A stretch of 64,000 nt of DNA. Origin: Hysterium pulicare CBS 123377 (Eukaryota > Ascomycota > Dothideomycetes > Hysteriales > Hysteriaceae). Position 1 is the first letter of the stretch. Every line of letters starts with the position of its first letter. A program made the translations under genes and the position numbers. The stretch lies in NCBI GenBank assembly GCA_000467715.1, contig AJFK01000008.1, positions 83,043 through 147,042 of the forward strand. The letters are read 5' to 3'. This document shows positions 1 to 15,467 of the stretch, piece by piece. The notes below the pieces were generated by a model. The model was given only the letters and a program-made list of their open reading frames with translations, was not told where the DNA came from and searched no databases.

Positions 1-1669
1 CGTTTTCGGATCATCCTCTCGACCGCATGCAGGGAAGAAATCATATGTCCCCACGGCCAACCATACCAACCTTCCATGTCCAGAAAGAATTGCGAGATCG
101 CGTGACATTCCCTTCTCCAAAAGCGAGGACATGAATCGTGCACGATACAGCGAGGAAGGAAAAGAATAGGCCCACAATAAAAAAAATGGTGGGGCCCGAA
201 TTCTCTGCATGCGGAAAGCGGAAAATTCTGTAAAAAGTGGCGGCCGATGCCAGATACAGTTGCCCGCCGGTCTTGATAATTGGTCATGGAATATCAGTCC
301 ATGTCATTAGCATCTCATCGTTCGAGTCGTACCCGTCCTACCTCATTCGTTCCATAATCCCAGTCTCCTTCTCTCACATCTTCCCGGGTCTGGTTAGGTC
401 ATTGGTGGAGGAACATTCCGGCTGCATGCGTAGAAGTGAGCCGTGTGCATTGCATATGGTGGTGGCAAAACCCAAGCAAAACCCCAAGGAGCGTTGAGGC
501 TTGCTCGAGGCGCTTTCCATCGGTATCCCCAAGAAGTCATGGCAAATAATTGAATATGGAGTCCTCGAGTATGGGACAGGATCACTTTACCCAGATAGCC
601 GAAAATCGGGTTTTGCATCTGACATTTCTCCACTTTCAGCCCAACCAACCAAGATAGCCTTTCTTACGTACGGCAATGATCAGCGTGACCGGTCAGGCAT
701 CACATTTCCTTAACGCAAGGGGGTGTACGAGTGTCTGAGCGGGTGTGCTGCGTTATCCTGTTGTGTTGTGAGTACTCACAATCGGTGATCCTGCTTCTCT
801 CACATGCACGTCAAGATGATCGCCACGTAAGTGGGCCGCTTGGGACCAACGTCTTGAGGTAACATGCACCTTTATCGTCGTTCGTTCCACGTCGTCGAGA
901 CTCATATGCAAAGCAACGAAGCTGAGGATAGAACGCACGTATGATTGACACGGCCGACTAGAAGGCTCATGTGGTGTAGTGTAGGTGAAGTACTGATACA
1001 GGGGGAAAGGAGCACGCAAAAAACAAAGGGTGATAACTGGTTCTCCACGAGCACCACAACCATTTTTACCCCGCCTCCCAAAACATCCCCAACACATGTC
1101 GCCAGGAAAAGCAGTTTTTGAAGTAGGAAATCGACAACTGGTGAAAGTGAAAGGACACAAATTGTTTCAGAGCGCCGTGTTACATGCATTATGTCTCTAA
1201 GGCCAGGGAGAAGGAAAGGGGAAAATCAGTAAACCAATTTTAAGTATCCGCGAAAGGGAGGAAAACAAAATCAGGGGTCGAGTCCGTACAGCGGCCGACG
1301 TAAAACGTATCTTTGACAAACTCTGTCCGCCTTATGTGGTATGAGCGAACCGTTATCAATGAAGATGTAAACGGCCGTCATATCGTGTCGTCATCCCTTG
1401 CAATCCCCTAATCTTCTGCCAAATAAACACCTCATGAAGTACATACAGCCGCCCTCCGTGAAAATGCAAGTCGAAACAGAGCCTGCGGATGCAAACCACC
1501 CATGCTTCCAGGTCGAGTAACCTATTAATTCCTCCGATCAGACCCTCGTTTAGGGATCGAGTACTTGTAGACGATATAGGAAGAAATGATGGACGGTTTT
1601 GCGGCGTCTACTGCTGGAAGTTGTTTGAATTTGCGTCCGCCCCTGTGCGAAAGTTAGCCCGTGTCGTGA
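1..1669. other. Intergenic, downstream of con7
   Basis: No reading frame here has recognisable protein content. The open frames on both strands are short, overlap one another and show no conserved motif. The stretch next to 1670 should hold the con7 3' UTR, since the con7 stop codon is at 1670-1672 on the minus strand. I found no tRNA, 5S or snRNA signature. Confidence 0.6.
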
Positions 1670-3253
1670 CTAAGTTCTTTCTCGGGGGTATTGACCTTGT
1701 TGGTAGATCTGTGGGGCTTGACCATATGGAGACTGAGGGTAGCTGTTGCCGTTAGGACTGGTACCGTTGTACATGGTGTTGTTGGCAGCATACTGTGCCA
1801 TTCCTTCCATCGACCCTGGGCTCTGAGTACCGTACTGAGGTGCTCCTGGTCCACCAGCACCAGCAGGCTGATAGCCTATGGGCGGCAATTGAGGACCTCC
1901 CATTTGAGGCGGACCAGCCATCTGACGAATCTGCCCGTAGACAGGAGTCTCGCCGCCGTTGTCGTGGGGGGGACGACCGTCAGCGGCACGTTGCCTCTCC
2001 TCATCTGCCTTTCGCGCGGCCTCTTCCTCCTTCTTCTTGGCCTTCCACTCCTTGCGAATCTCCTTGAATTCTGTGGTGATATAGAGTCAGCATCTATAAT
2101 AACTAATGTTTAGTGTTCCGCCAAGCTAGTGAGGCAAGGGTTGTCTCAAGTTAGCTTCCGTACTTGAGGCTATCCCGACCCAGCGGGAACACCATCTAAA
2201 TAGTCGCAACACCAACACGAGCTCAAGGGCGAACCTAGCGAGCTAAAGAACAGGGGCCAAACACGGGACTGGGGCCGCGATCTGAAACTGCAAACATACC
2301 TTCTGGAGTTCTCTTTGCTCCATGCGACTGCATTGTTACGTGTGCGTTCAGATGGTTAAGGGTTCCATAGGCTTTTTCGCAGCCGTTCCATCCGCACTTA
2401 TACATGCGCTCAATTTCTTCAAATCTTCGGCGCGGTCGCTTGTGTTGTTGCGCGCCTGGAATGGGAACAAATGAATAAACGGTTGATAATGGATGTCCAC
2501 CCTGGTATCGCGTTAGATATTCCTACACAATAGTTGTTTTGATTTAGCAAACTGTCAATTCTGAGGGGGGAAGTGCGTTCGACAGAATGCAATGCAGAAT
2601 CAAGGCAAAACGCGTGTCCAAATCATAGTGTGTGTGAGAGAAATGCCTACCGCTGGTGGTCGCTGAACTGGGGAAACCATTGATTGCGCTGGTGGACCCG
2701 AAGATGCTGGGTGACCATATGGCATATGGTGCTGAGGGTATTGGCCAGCCCATTCAGGTCGCGGGGCACCGTACATTGGGGTCGTTGGGTGACCTGGGTA
2801 TTGATGCATTTCGTGCTGTTGCGCGTATGGAGAGTATTGCCCGTGTGGTGGGTATGTTGGACTTGTAGCAGCGGCAATTGATGGATCTATAGGTACTTCG
2901 GAGTCAGACTTGATGTTGTGTTGTTGATGGTCATTGTTTTGGCCATCTTGCAAAGGCATGGACGGACTTGTTGCTTGCGCCATACCTCCAGCAGGTGCTC
3001 CTTGAGCGCCGGGCTGGTACGAACGTTGAATATACTCCGGGAAAGAGCCCGATCGAGCGGATGAGGGATTGATGCCGTACTCGGACGTCGGAGTCGCTGA
3101 TGACGAGAAGTTTGAGCTTCGTGGGTCTTGTCCTTGAGGATATTGCGCAGCAGACGCTTGATCTGCAGAAGAACCTTCAGACTGAGGTTCGGGAAAAGTT
3201 GGGTAGGGCGAGCTCAAACCTGACTGCGGATAGTCCGTCTGTCTCCCGTCCAT
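1670..3253 (-). CDS. con7: C2H2 zinc-finger regulator, Con7 type
   Basis: Three exons, complement(1670..2070, 2300..2522, 2651..3253), give 408 residues with GT-AG introns and continuous phase. The N-terminal half (about 1-235) is Pro/Gln/Ser-rich and disordered. A basic run (KRPRRR) precedes a single C2H2 finger with C244, C249, H262 and H268 (C-x4-C-x12-H-x5-H). A charged Lys/Glu helix follows and the tail is Pro/Gly/Gln-rich. The finger and the helix after it are the signature of the fungal Con7 family. In Magnaporthe, Con7 is a nuclear regulator needed for conidium shape, appressorium formation and expression of wall and infection genes. The start at 3253 is the first ATG of the frame; an extra upstream exon cannot be excluded. 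The gene lies alone, with 4.8 kb of non-coding DNA upstream. Confidence 0.9.
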
Positions 3254-6200
3254 AGACTGTGAAATGCGCCTTGAAAGCTTCGATGCACCCCAGGTTCGAG
3301 GGCTTGGAGTAGTTGTGCTGTCGAAGAAGTGGGATAGGTTGTCGAGATATGACGGTTTGCTAACCGTCGCCGGTTGATTTGCCGCGGTCAGAAAGAAGAC
3401 AGGAAGCTAAAAGCGTCAAGCCAGATGCGGTTCCGACCAAGACAAGCGCACAGCCAGAGTCCCGGGAAGTGGAGGTATTGACAGGACGCGATAGCGCTGG
3501 CCTTAAACGCGGATGATTTGCAGACGGTGGATTTCCCACGATTGCCCACCAGGTGGAGGAGGGACAAGCGGTTCGGCAGATTTGCGCCGTCAGGATAACG
3601 CACAGAATAACAATGCCACTGGAGACGCTTCCCTGGCAGTCAGCTCTGCTCGAATCGTAGGTGCAACGAAAAGTAGCACGAATGCTCTGGCGGGAAAGCT
3701 GGTTAGGAAGGATGCAGCTAGTGGTAGTGAAGTGGAGGTAACTCGAGCTGGGTGGCGTGTGCCCTGAAAATAGTGTGGCACCAATCGACGAGATGGCGAG
3801 CACCAGTAGTCGGGCAGCCTTAGCACACCAGATGAGGTAATGCTCTGCCGGCACGCCTGGGAGATCGGTTCGACCGAGCCGCGCTGATGGATAGGATGGA
3901 TAGGATGCTGTTCTGGGAACAAAGCCTGGGGCTGGTGGGTTTGCGAGTGGCCGGGCGGAGTTAGTCGTGACGGGGTGAGCCTGGCCGACGTCAAAGCCTG
4001 GGACACTATGCCCGGCGCGCGTGTTGGTGGTGATTCGTGAAGGTGAATTGAGCACGACTCGCGGCCTTGCCCACCAACAACAACAAGAACCCCAGGAGCT
4101 CGAGCAAGTCGAAAGGGGCCAGAAAACCAGTCGGGCCGTCGTCGGGGGGAGGTGGAGTTTAGGTTTCACTCTCGCTGAGCCACACGCTGGCGAGCTGTTT
4201 TTCTAATCCCCAAAGGCTCAACTGCGCCGAGGACAACCACACAGGGCGTGACGATCTGCTCGTCAGGGAGGCCGATGTTCCGGCCGGTGAAAATCTACAC
4301 GGCAGAGAAGACCGAAGACGGCGCTGGCCTGGCCTGTGGAGCTTTGCACAGAAACGGCCGTGGGCCAGAGGGAGAAAGGCAGCCTGGGCGGTCCGATGCT
4401 TGCCCGAGAAACGAGTAGACAGCTCGGGGTGGATGTGAATTTTGGGAATGTTGGGAATTTTGGGAATTTTGGGAATTTCGGGGCAGTCTGGGGAAGAGCT
4501 TCACTGGCGCGGCGCGTTGACCTCGCAGCTGGCGGCGGGTAGCACGTGTAGCACGCAGACGAGGGTCTGATTATGGGCTGGCGGGCAGCTGGTGGTTGCG
4601 CTGGCTGGGGAGGTCGCTGGTGGTGTGTGTGGTGTTGAGTAGGGCAGATTCGCGATGCGGTCTAAGGACGAAGTCGGGAAGGTGGCAAGGGCCAGGTGCG
4701 AGCACGATCCGAGGCAGGAGCAGGCTGTTGCTGCTGGGAGGCCTGCGCAGGTCGTGTTTCCAACGCTGGGCGGCCGAATCAGGCCCCCGTCCGTCGTCGC
4801 TTACCCAGAGCACCAGCGCTCGACACCAGCACGCGGAAGCAGCACCCACCGTGCAGCAGCTAGCCAAGGCTTGTCTCTGGCGTGGTCAGCACCCTCCTCA
4901 GCGCTGGAGACGTTGCTGGCTTTCGGGGCCTCTGTGGGATTCGGGGCTAACGCGCTGGCGATGAGGCTGAGAATTTAGGCCTCACGCTAGAAGCCTCGCA
5001 GGGACAGGGTGCCCACGACGACACAGAGCGACAAAGCGCGCGAAACGAGAGCAATTCGTCGCAACAAAGGCCCCTTCACCGCAAGAGTGGGGAGCTGCAA
5101 TTGCAGGATGATGTGAAGGAACAACAGCACGGCCGGCAGCGGCAGAAGCGCATCACAGAATTCAGAAACAGACCGCAACGCAAGCATGCGAAAGCGAAAG
5201 GCGACCAGGACGCCGAGCGCGAGCGTGCGAATTAGATGTGGAGTGGCGCGGAACCCTCTCTGTTCTGGGGGGCACAAGCAATTCACTGGCACTCTCTCCC
5301 ATGGCCACCTGCGGCAGACCCTCCGCAGCAGAGCGCCCGCAGAGAGGGTGATGACGGAGGTGGAGATTTCCATCCTCTGTTCTTTCTCGCACACCGACCG
5401 ATGAGTCGTTGAATGACACAGCTCCCGGCTTCCCGGTAAAGTCATCTCTCATCAACGTTGCGCATCCTCAGTCTGACGCACCTATCAGCTCCCGCCACCC
5501 TAGCGCAATTCGCCTTCGTCGCCCGCCGTCTGCATATTATTGGCATACATATTGTTTATTCAGCCTCGCCCTTCCTGCTACATATGTGGCGGGTGATATT
5601 TCTATTCTCAAGCATTGCTTTATTATTAAGAAGGAGGTGATAGACGGCGGTCAGCAGACTCAATCTGCACGCAGCACCGTTTGTCCCATGGAATGCCTGA
5701 CCCGGCAGGTATGCGCGTTCTAACTGGGGGTTGCAAGGGGGCGGGAGTTGTTTTTTGGAGACAGCAGATATTGAGCGGGGGCACTTGTATCGTGCATGTA
5801 TCCAGTATCGTGGCCCCTTGTTTCTCCTCCATTAAGGTTCCCAGCTCATGGGCCGTCTCTGTCGCAGTTCTCCTGTTGCTCCTTTTTTCCCCATGACGGT
5901 TTGAACGCTCTTCTCCGACATCACTTCTCGTCAGGCATCACCCCCATTTCCCACGCATCATGGCTTCCATGGCTCGCGTATGATGAAACATTCAATACAC
6001 GGCCCAATAAATCCATAGCAATTTTGCGAGATTCTGGATGCGCCCACTCGAATCATGTTCGGCTGCACTCATTCTCCACAGCTACTCAAGCGATGCTGAT
6101 AGTACGTAACCCTCCCAACGCAGCCATTGCCCAAGCATTACGCGTTGCATTCGAGCCCAGAAAGGATGGACTGATGAAGAATTCGATATCTCCTGTGGCG

Positions 6201-8045
6201 TTTGGGGAAAGGTCGCTCTGTTGGAGAAGGGGGCCTAGACTGAAAGCGTCATCCAACCTTTCAAGTGACAAATGCTTTTCTATTCGTGCCTTTCTTGCCT
6301 ATCCCTTATCGACAGGCAAAGGCCCGGTTGACCATGTTGACTGCCGGCATACTGTTATTGGATAAACTGCCCCACTCGAGAGTGGATGTTGCTTCCATGA
6401 CGCATTTGTGCCGCTGAGACTTGATGCGAGGCGGGATGATAGGGTATTAGATGATGCTCCCCATTGGCCCCTGCAGAGCCCGACCGAATACGCGATCACT
6501 ATCTTGTGAATAATCGCAGGTTGAGACGAATGTCATGGAAGTCGAGAGGAGACAAGCAAGCAACGCAACATTTTCTCTCGAAAAAGGATGAGCGGAGGCG
6601 ACGGGCGCGCAGCAGCCTCTGTGATTCGCGGAAATTGAAACTGCATGCAGGAGGGTCTCTCTTGGCGGCAGCTTTTCAGGCCTGGGTCTGCCGTGGGGAA
6701 CCGTGCACGAAAGCTCAGTCCGGGCGTCGTCTTCTCTCCATCGTCGAAGTCGTTGGAAGGAGGGATCTGGCAGAATTCTGCTAAAAACACTTGCATCACC
6801 AGCCACAGGCAACCCGGCCTCTAACCTGCTTTGGCGGCGAGCTTGCCTTTTAAAAGGCAGTGAATGAGTGAGTTTGGTGTGAGAAAGGGCCTTGTGCCAG
6901 CAAGGGCACACCCCTGGAGTGGCTTCGGCGAGATGGCGGCTAGGATTTGGCCGAGCTATTCACCACCTTCATTCTCACGTGGGGACATGCATGGATGCTT
7001 TGGGAAGGGAAGGCTAAATACGTCCATGCCCAGTGATGCTGGCATCCGGGACTCCGGGCCTGCTGGCTTGGGCATTCCGTCCCTAGATGCGATTGCGATG
7101 CCACTCTTTCCTCTGCTTCTGCAGGTGCCCATGTGTGCGGCTTCTGCGGTGCTGTCATGCAACCTGCCTGTTGCGGGTTGCTGACCATGTACCTCCCTCC
7201 CGCCCGCGAAAAAAAGACTCTGGCGAAGATCGTGGGATGATGAGAGGCCCGCGTTCCGTGCCCCTTCCCGATATCCTCTCAACTTCTCCCTGCGCCAAGG
7301 CTTATTGTGTCGTGTCATGTCGTTTGGTGTCAGCGAGGTCGAGGACGAGCAGCGCTGGAATGTCGGAAAGGGTTCATCACCGCAGAACCACCGAAAACTT
7401 CTTGCGTCAATCAAACTGCATCGGCCTCAGCCCTCCCTTCGAGTCAGTGCCCCTATCGATGTCACTTGCTCCCCCACTTCATCTCCAATCCCACATTTCT
7501 GGGGCGGGCAGGAGATGAATTCATTTGTATTTTACGGCCGAGGAACGATCTCGTATCACATCATACCTGCAGGAGCCGTCATGCCGGCTTGGAAACACAT
7601 ATGTAATCCTATGGAATTTGATCTGTCTACCTAGGTATTTAGGAGTAACTGCAAATGAAAAGCTTTTCCTTCAGAGCACCCCCGAATTATGTCTATGAAC
7701 ATCCAATGCAATGATCCCGTAATGGCCCGCAGTGGGTCGTCAGATGAAGTCGAAGCTTCAATGAAAATGCCAGTCTATGAGTTTGAGGGATATATCGGTA
7801 TACAGCAAGTGGGACCGCATCCTCCTTGGAGAATGTCGCAAACATTGAGCATGTTTCAATGAAATGCACAGGCCATTGCCTTGATGAAGGAAGAAAAGGG
7901 GAAGAGTGAACTGCAAACCCAGAAACAGAAAACGTCTATGTCAGTACGCCGGAGCCGTCAACACCATAATTGCTGCTACCGAACAAGGCGAACGAAGGAG
8001 GCCGACGGGAGGATGAGTGATCATCGGGTCGGCAACATTATCGTC
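3254..8045. promoter_or_regulatory. Long con7 upstream region without genes
   Basis: This 4.8 kb lies between the DBP2 stop and the con7 start, both on the minus strand. No frame shows conserved protein content. The longest open frame (3360-4169, minus) is low-complexity Ser/Pro/Arg translation of GC-rich DNA. The region has C/T- and G-rich stretches and a short tandem repeat at 4438-4481. It most likely contains the con7 promoter and a long 5' leader, plus the DBP2 3' UTR near 8 kb. The leader length is inference. Confidence 0.5.
4438..4481. repeat. Short tandem repeat, unit TTGGGAATT
   Basis: About four to five copies of a 9-bp unit (TTGGGAATT with small changes) run head to tail upstream of con7. 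The copies are not identical: one has GTT and the last ends in TCG. It is a simple microsatellite-type repeat inside the presumed con7 leader or promoter. Confidence 0.75.
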
Positions 8046-10593
<2,548 letters not shown>

Positions 10594-11045
10594 GATCAAA
10601 AGGTTTCAGTAGGGACCGGTCAAGAACAAATAATGTCCGAGGGAGTGTCTTCGCTGTTCGGGTGAGGAAAGAAAATCTGTAGTGCAGACAAATGATGGCT
10701 GTCTTGCGCAGGCAGAGTGAGGACAAACAAGTGGAAGAGAAAGGGAGTCGTTGTTTTGGTTGATGAAATGAAGGGAGGTGAGAGGCAGAAGTCAAAGAAA
10801 GTGCGACGAGGAGGCAAAGTCCAAATAATTTTCAGCGCCAAGCCGCTAACAAAATCCGGTCCAGACACGCTAGGCCTATTCCATCGGAGCAACGCCGGCT
10901 CTTCACCGCGACACGAAATATATCAATATATCGACTGCATTGTGGGAGCCTCACTATAATTATGACGGGTACCTTTGACGGCTCTACTATCTTTTTCTAT
11001 TCTTTTATTCACCGCTTTCGCTATTTCACCATGTCCCTCCACTGC
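10594..11045. promoter_or_regulatory. DBP2 promoter / THI20 3' region
   Basis: A 452-bp spacer between two tandem minus-strand genes. It must hold the THI20 terminator and the DBP2 promoter. The stretch before the DBP2 ATG is rich in C/T on the coding strand, as is common in fungal leaders. No other element is evident. Confidence 0.5.
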
Positions 11046-13176
11046 TCATGCGCCCCTTGATCCCATATCCCAAAATCCAGTTTCCATCTTGAAGAAGTCA
11101 GTCGATGGACCGATCTAGTCAGATTTGAGGAATGCGTTACCTTTGTTGCATGGATGAATATGTTAGCCAGCTCATCAACTCTGCTCACGGACTGCTTCAT
11201 CGCATACTTTTCAATCAGATCTTGTGACCCTATTAGTCACTGTCAGAACCCTTGCAGCCAAAGTCACTTACCTGAACCAGTTCTCACAGCTTCAACGTAG
11301 TCGTCAGCAACATAATTCTCGATCCATTTCCAGTAGATATTCCCTTCTCGTTTTGTTTTCCTGTCATCATATAACCGTCGAGCAATCAAACCGTATCCAA
11401 TAAGACATGGCAGCAAAGCGACCTGCAATGCAAGCCAATCTTCTGACTGTCCAATATCGAGTACATATCTGTTCCGCTATGTAAACATCTCTACTCTGGT
11501 AGAGATGTGCAGCCATTGGTGACTTACCTCGTATATGCCGTGCACGCTATGGACGAGGTTAGAAGAATATGATTACGAGGTCATCCCATACTGGCTTACT
11601 TTGACTTTCTTCATAACTTTCCAAATCATCAATTGGTATCGAGAACTCTTTGCAGAAGTCCAGGTGGAGCTTCATTTCCTCCTGGATGTGAATGATTATC
11701 CTTGCGGACTAGCTAGCCGTCAGATGGTGTGTCAGACATTGCTACGGATCTGCCTACTCTGCCGATATCTTCCTTTGATTTTGACTTATATGCAGCTAAA
11801 GCATTCGCTCGGGAGAAATGGATCTGTAATGAGTAAGTACGCTTATCTCAACCTAAGCTTGCCGTGACTAACCAGGAACAAATAGTCTTGAATCAGATAA
11901 TACTTGAAATTTTCCACTGGCAGAGTTCCGTCCCCCATTCGCTGCACGAACTCATGCTCTGCATATGCCTTCCAGGGTTCTCGCACGTCATCTCGCTCCA
12001 GCAGATACTCTATAAATCCGCCTCTTCATCCTACAAGTTAGTTTAGTTTTTCCAGACGCTGGAAGTTTGCTTACGGCGCAAATGGTAAAGTGTACGTAGA
12101 ATGAAAGTGATTGATCGGGCCACTTCCACTTCCAAGGCCCCTACTGTGTTTGATTCCGGCCTCGACATACTTATTTGCCTTTTTCACAGCTTGGACCATG
12201 CTCATTCCCCCGGCAAGGTTGCATGCAATGGCAGCTATGAAAAATAAGCTCTACTACATCCTTCCCAAAAACTTCACGTCGAGTCTTACAAGCTAGAGAA
12301 CACCCTGTGCCGTGCGTGTTTTTGGATGATAAATAATTCGTTTCCATGAATACCGTTTGCCCTTCGCCATGGAGAACATTTAGCACGATGTTCCGATCTG
12401 CCTCGTCTTTTGAAACCAGTCGGTCTTTCGTTAGCGGCAGATGGCCACCCTTGAGAAGCACATACTTCGATCCTAACTGCTGCACCGCTTTAGCAATACT
12501 CACTACATCTTCGACATTCTCCGGCTCTCTGAACGGCACTCCCGACGTTTTTAGCAGCAATTTTGCCTCTGGCAGGTTTGGCGTGAGGATAGTCGTTAGC
12601 GGGAGAAGTTGCGTGCAAAGGGATTGAACAGCTTCTTCTGGTAGCAATTGGGATCCACTCGTAGAAACCATAACCTTTAGCGTCAGACTCAAACAATGTA
12701 GAGAATTTAAGGGGTGAGCATACTGGATCAACAACAGACGTTGTGATATTGTATCTTCGAAAGGCATCCGCCACGACTTCAATCGTAGCCGCAGATGCCA
12801 ACATGCCTATTCCCCTTAACTTTAGCTCTAATACCCAACATTGGCATAAACCAGAAATATAATTTAAATACCTGTCTTAACAACATCAACTCCAACATCC
12901 TCCATCACGGCATCAATCTGCTTCTTGACGAATTCAGGCGGCGTTTCATGAATCCCATAAACTCCCAACGTATTCTGAGCCGTGAGTGCAGTTGTATTTG
13001 TCATTGCATAGCATCCATGGGCTGCTATAACTTTTTGGTCGGCTTCTAGACCGCTGGTTACATGTGTTAGTCACGAATTAGACAAATGGTAGGATAGAGC
13101 TGGGTCTATGGGGATTTGCATACGCGCCACCAGAGCTATCCGAGCCGGCTATCACCAAGATCCTCTTTGCTGCCAT
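11046..13176 (-). CDS. THI20: HMP/HMP-P kinase fused to thiaminase II (TenA), Thi20 type
   Basis: Twelve exons, complement(11046..11087, 11141..11229, 11272..11468, 11528..11546, 11600..11708, 11758..11823, 11873..12023, 12075..12234, 12290..12674, 12724..12806, 12872..13053, 13124..13176), give 489 residues; every junction keeps phase. The first half (about 1-270) is a ThiD/ribokinase-fold kinase: MAAKRILVIAGSDSSGGA start, VVDPVMVSTSG core and catalytic HGTGCS near residue 230. The second half is TenA (HEFVQRMGDGTLP, IQDYLFL, CTAYTRYVLDIG, terminal METGFWDMG). Yeast Thi20 phosphorylates hydroxymethylpyrimidine twice for thiamine synthesis and salvages degraded pyrimidine. Exon 11528..11546 is only 19 nt. 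The weakest choice is the acceptor of exon 11873..12023. Eleven introns is many for this family. Confidence 0.9.
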
Positions 13177-13533
13177 GATCGAATAATATTTGGATTTATT
13201 GATTTGAAAGATCAACTGAGACTTTTCTGGAAGAAGTTCTTTACATTGAGCCCCACTACTGGCAACAAGCGAGGGTCACGTCATCGGCGTTAGTTTTCAA
13301 ATGCCATTAGGTGGTGCAGCATGCCCATTTTCGAGTTCTATAACAGTATGAAGCCTTTTTCCATACCAATCCCTCACTATTTGACCACGTCCACCAACGC
13401 TATAACTCAAACTTCCATGTGATCCAATCTCCGATCCTTACCAATCTCCTAATTTCCACATACTAATCCGAATCCCCCTCAAATTCCGAGATATCCGGGT
13501 CTAAAGTGTCCTAAGTCAGCCAAATAATTCGCT
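13177..13533. promoter_or_regulatory. THI20 promoter / F-box gene 3' region
   Basis: A 357-bp spacer in tandem minus-strand orientation. It should carry the THI20 promoter and the end of the F-box transcript. I looked for a fungal TPP riboswitch signature (CTGAGA with a long leader intron) on the minus strand and did not find one. Confidence 0.4.
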
Positions 13534-15467
13534 TCAGATTCTACAAAAGCAGGGAAGCGCACCTCTAAAAGGCGTATACTCTAGCCTACCCCCAACTTTA
13601 ACCGCCAACATCTCCCTCACAAGCCCTAGTTCCTGATCTGAAAGAATGGTATCCGGCTCCGCCATATCAATAAGCACCGCGATTCCCTGGTTTCCCGGAC
13701 CCAGGTTCTCGATGAAATCGAGTAGGCCGCCTGATGTGAACTTACTTATCCCATTAAAAGTGACGCTTCGCAAGTTCCGCAACTTGCCGACGGGCTCGAG
13801 AATCGAGTCCGTGAGTTCTAGACCTGTGATGTAGAGATCTTGAAGTAGGGACGAGTTCGATATGATCGAGATGAGATGGTCGTCTGATAAGATCTCTGGG
13901 AGGAGAAGGAGTTTCAATTCTCTTAGCTCCGTTAAGGATTTGAGTGAATCGACGAGGATGTCTACGTCGTCTCTGAATATTCCATCCGCATCGCCGTTTA
14001 AACTGAGTGCGCGTAGGGTGGAGCGTTGATGTGTTAATGCTTGATGGAACATCTGCCCTTTCTCACGAAGCGTGTACGAATCTACCTCGAGACGTCGCAA
14101 GCCAATTTTGTCTTCCAGAAGCAGTGGCATCACGATGGAAGAACTGGACACGAAGTTGGTGAGGCTGAGGTTTCGAAGGTTGGAGCACTCCCTTAGCCAA
14201 GCTATTACTTCGAGGAATACGTCATTTTGGGTTTTCTCGAGGTCGATCTGGCCCAGCGTGTCTTCAAGTCGTAAGGTTTCTATGGCAGTACATTGGCGTA
14301 GTAAGGAGAGGTGCGGAAGTGAGTCGTTCGATAGGCAGAGACGCAGTTCCTTCAGTGATTGGCCGTGGCTGTTTAGGGCAAGGAATGTTTCGGCGCCGGC
14401 GCCTACGTCTCTAATCGTCTGAACAAATTTCAAAGATTGGGGGCGCATGGCACTAATGAATTCGGAAAGCTTGTGGTCGCGGTCCTCTGCTGCCCTATAT
14501 CATGGAAAGAAGAGTTGTTTAGTGAATGTGTTGTGGGGCGAGATTGGTTCTTACCATGTGTAGATGCTAAGAGCGTCAAAATGGGGACAGTTCTCATGAA
14601 TAGACGCGTGTACGAGCTCGTCTTCGAGTGGACTTCCATCATAAAGTTCCAGCGAATGCAGGCGAGGGAGCCGAGGAGCCCAACGGATCAGAGCGTGAGA
14701 GAGGACTGATTGTGTGGTCAGAAGGGAGAAGAAAGCATAATGAATGCAGGGAATAACTGTACGTTTGCCGCTGATAAGCTCGAGCATTGGAGTGTGTTCA
14801 GTGACAACTATTCACAGTAAGCGCCGGACCGTATATTGGCATAAGACAACCTACCTTCTCCGACTGCATCAATAATAGCAGTGTTATGCAGCCTGACAAA
14901 CTTCTTTCCGGCTGGCCGAACAGGCGTATCGATAGTCATATGGAACTTAGCAAGTGGTGCAGAAAAGAATTTCCTAACTCATCAATCAGGTGATCATCCC
15001 TTAAAATGGACGGCTGCAATGGTGGATAATACTTTTGAGTTTTGCCGCTGAACTTGTTGTCTTCGAGAAGATACTCCAGATCCCGGAAGTCCAGCGTCTT
15101 GATGTACCGACAGTAGGGAAATAAAGTTGCATTCATGCTGGAGGCAATGATGGATCTCCACAGAATAGACCATTTTTGGACTACCAATGCTTGGGTGGCT
15201 AGAGGGATGGCCTCGTCATCTCCTCCACCTCGGACGGGAGAAACATGATGAGATCTAATACATATATCAGTATGCACCCGGATCAAGGTTTTGCTATTGT
15301 GATACAGCATAGAAACAGGGGTTGAGGTACCGGTAGAGATGTGTTAGCGCAGGAACTGCCAATCCCCGATTTGCACAAGCGCAGTTGAACAGAGTATCAA
15401 AAGAACGTTGATTTGCAAGTTCCTCGCATAGAAGATGAAGGATATCATCCGGTAGCGTTGGAACCAT
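13534..15467 (-). CDS. F-box protein with leucine-rich repeats
   Basis: Five exons, complement(13534..14494, 14555..14807, 14855..14973, 15033..15254, 15331..15467), give 563 residues in continuous phase. Residues 1-45 (MVPTLPDDILHLLCEELANQ...) form an F-box, the Skp1-binding motif of SCF ubiquitin ligases. The rest is Leu-rich, with repeated L-x-x-L-x-L patterns and an RxLEVDSY-type core, consistent with irregular LRRs that would bind a substrate. The last 10 residues are uncertain: a further intron near 13510-13560 with acceptor TTAG would swap the tail. The target cannot be told from sequence. The gene lies head to head with rad9, 209 bp away. Confidence 0.75.

Noticed and set aside
3870-3890. 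tRNA B-box-like word GGTTCGACC
   Set aside because: Flanking bases do not form a T stem and no A box, acceptor stem or anticodon arm can be placed.
3360-4169. 269-codon open frame on the minus strand upstream of con7
   Set aside because: Low-complexity Ser/Pro/Arg/Cys translation of GC-rich DNA, no domain, other frames equally open; more likely leader or promoter DNA.
13177-13533. TPP riboswitch in front of the thiamine gene
   Set aside because: Fungal TPP riboswitches sit in leader introns with CTGAGA-type motifs; none is seen on the coding strand here.
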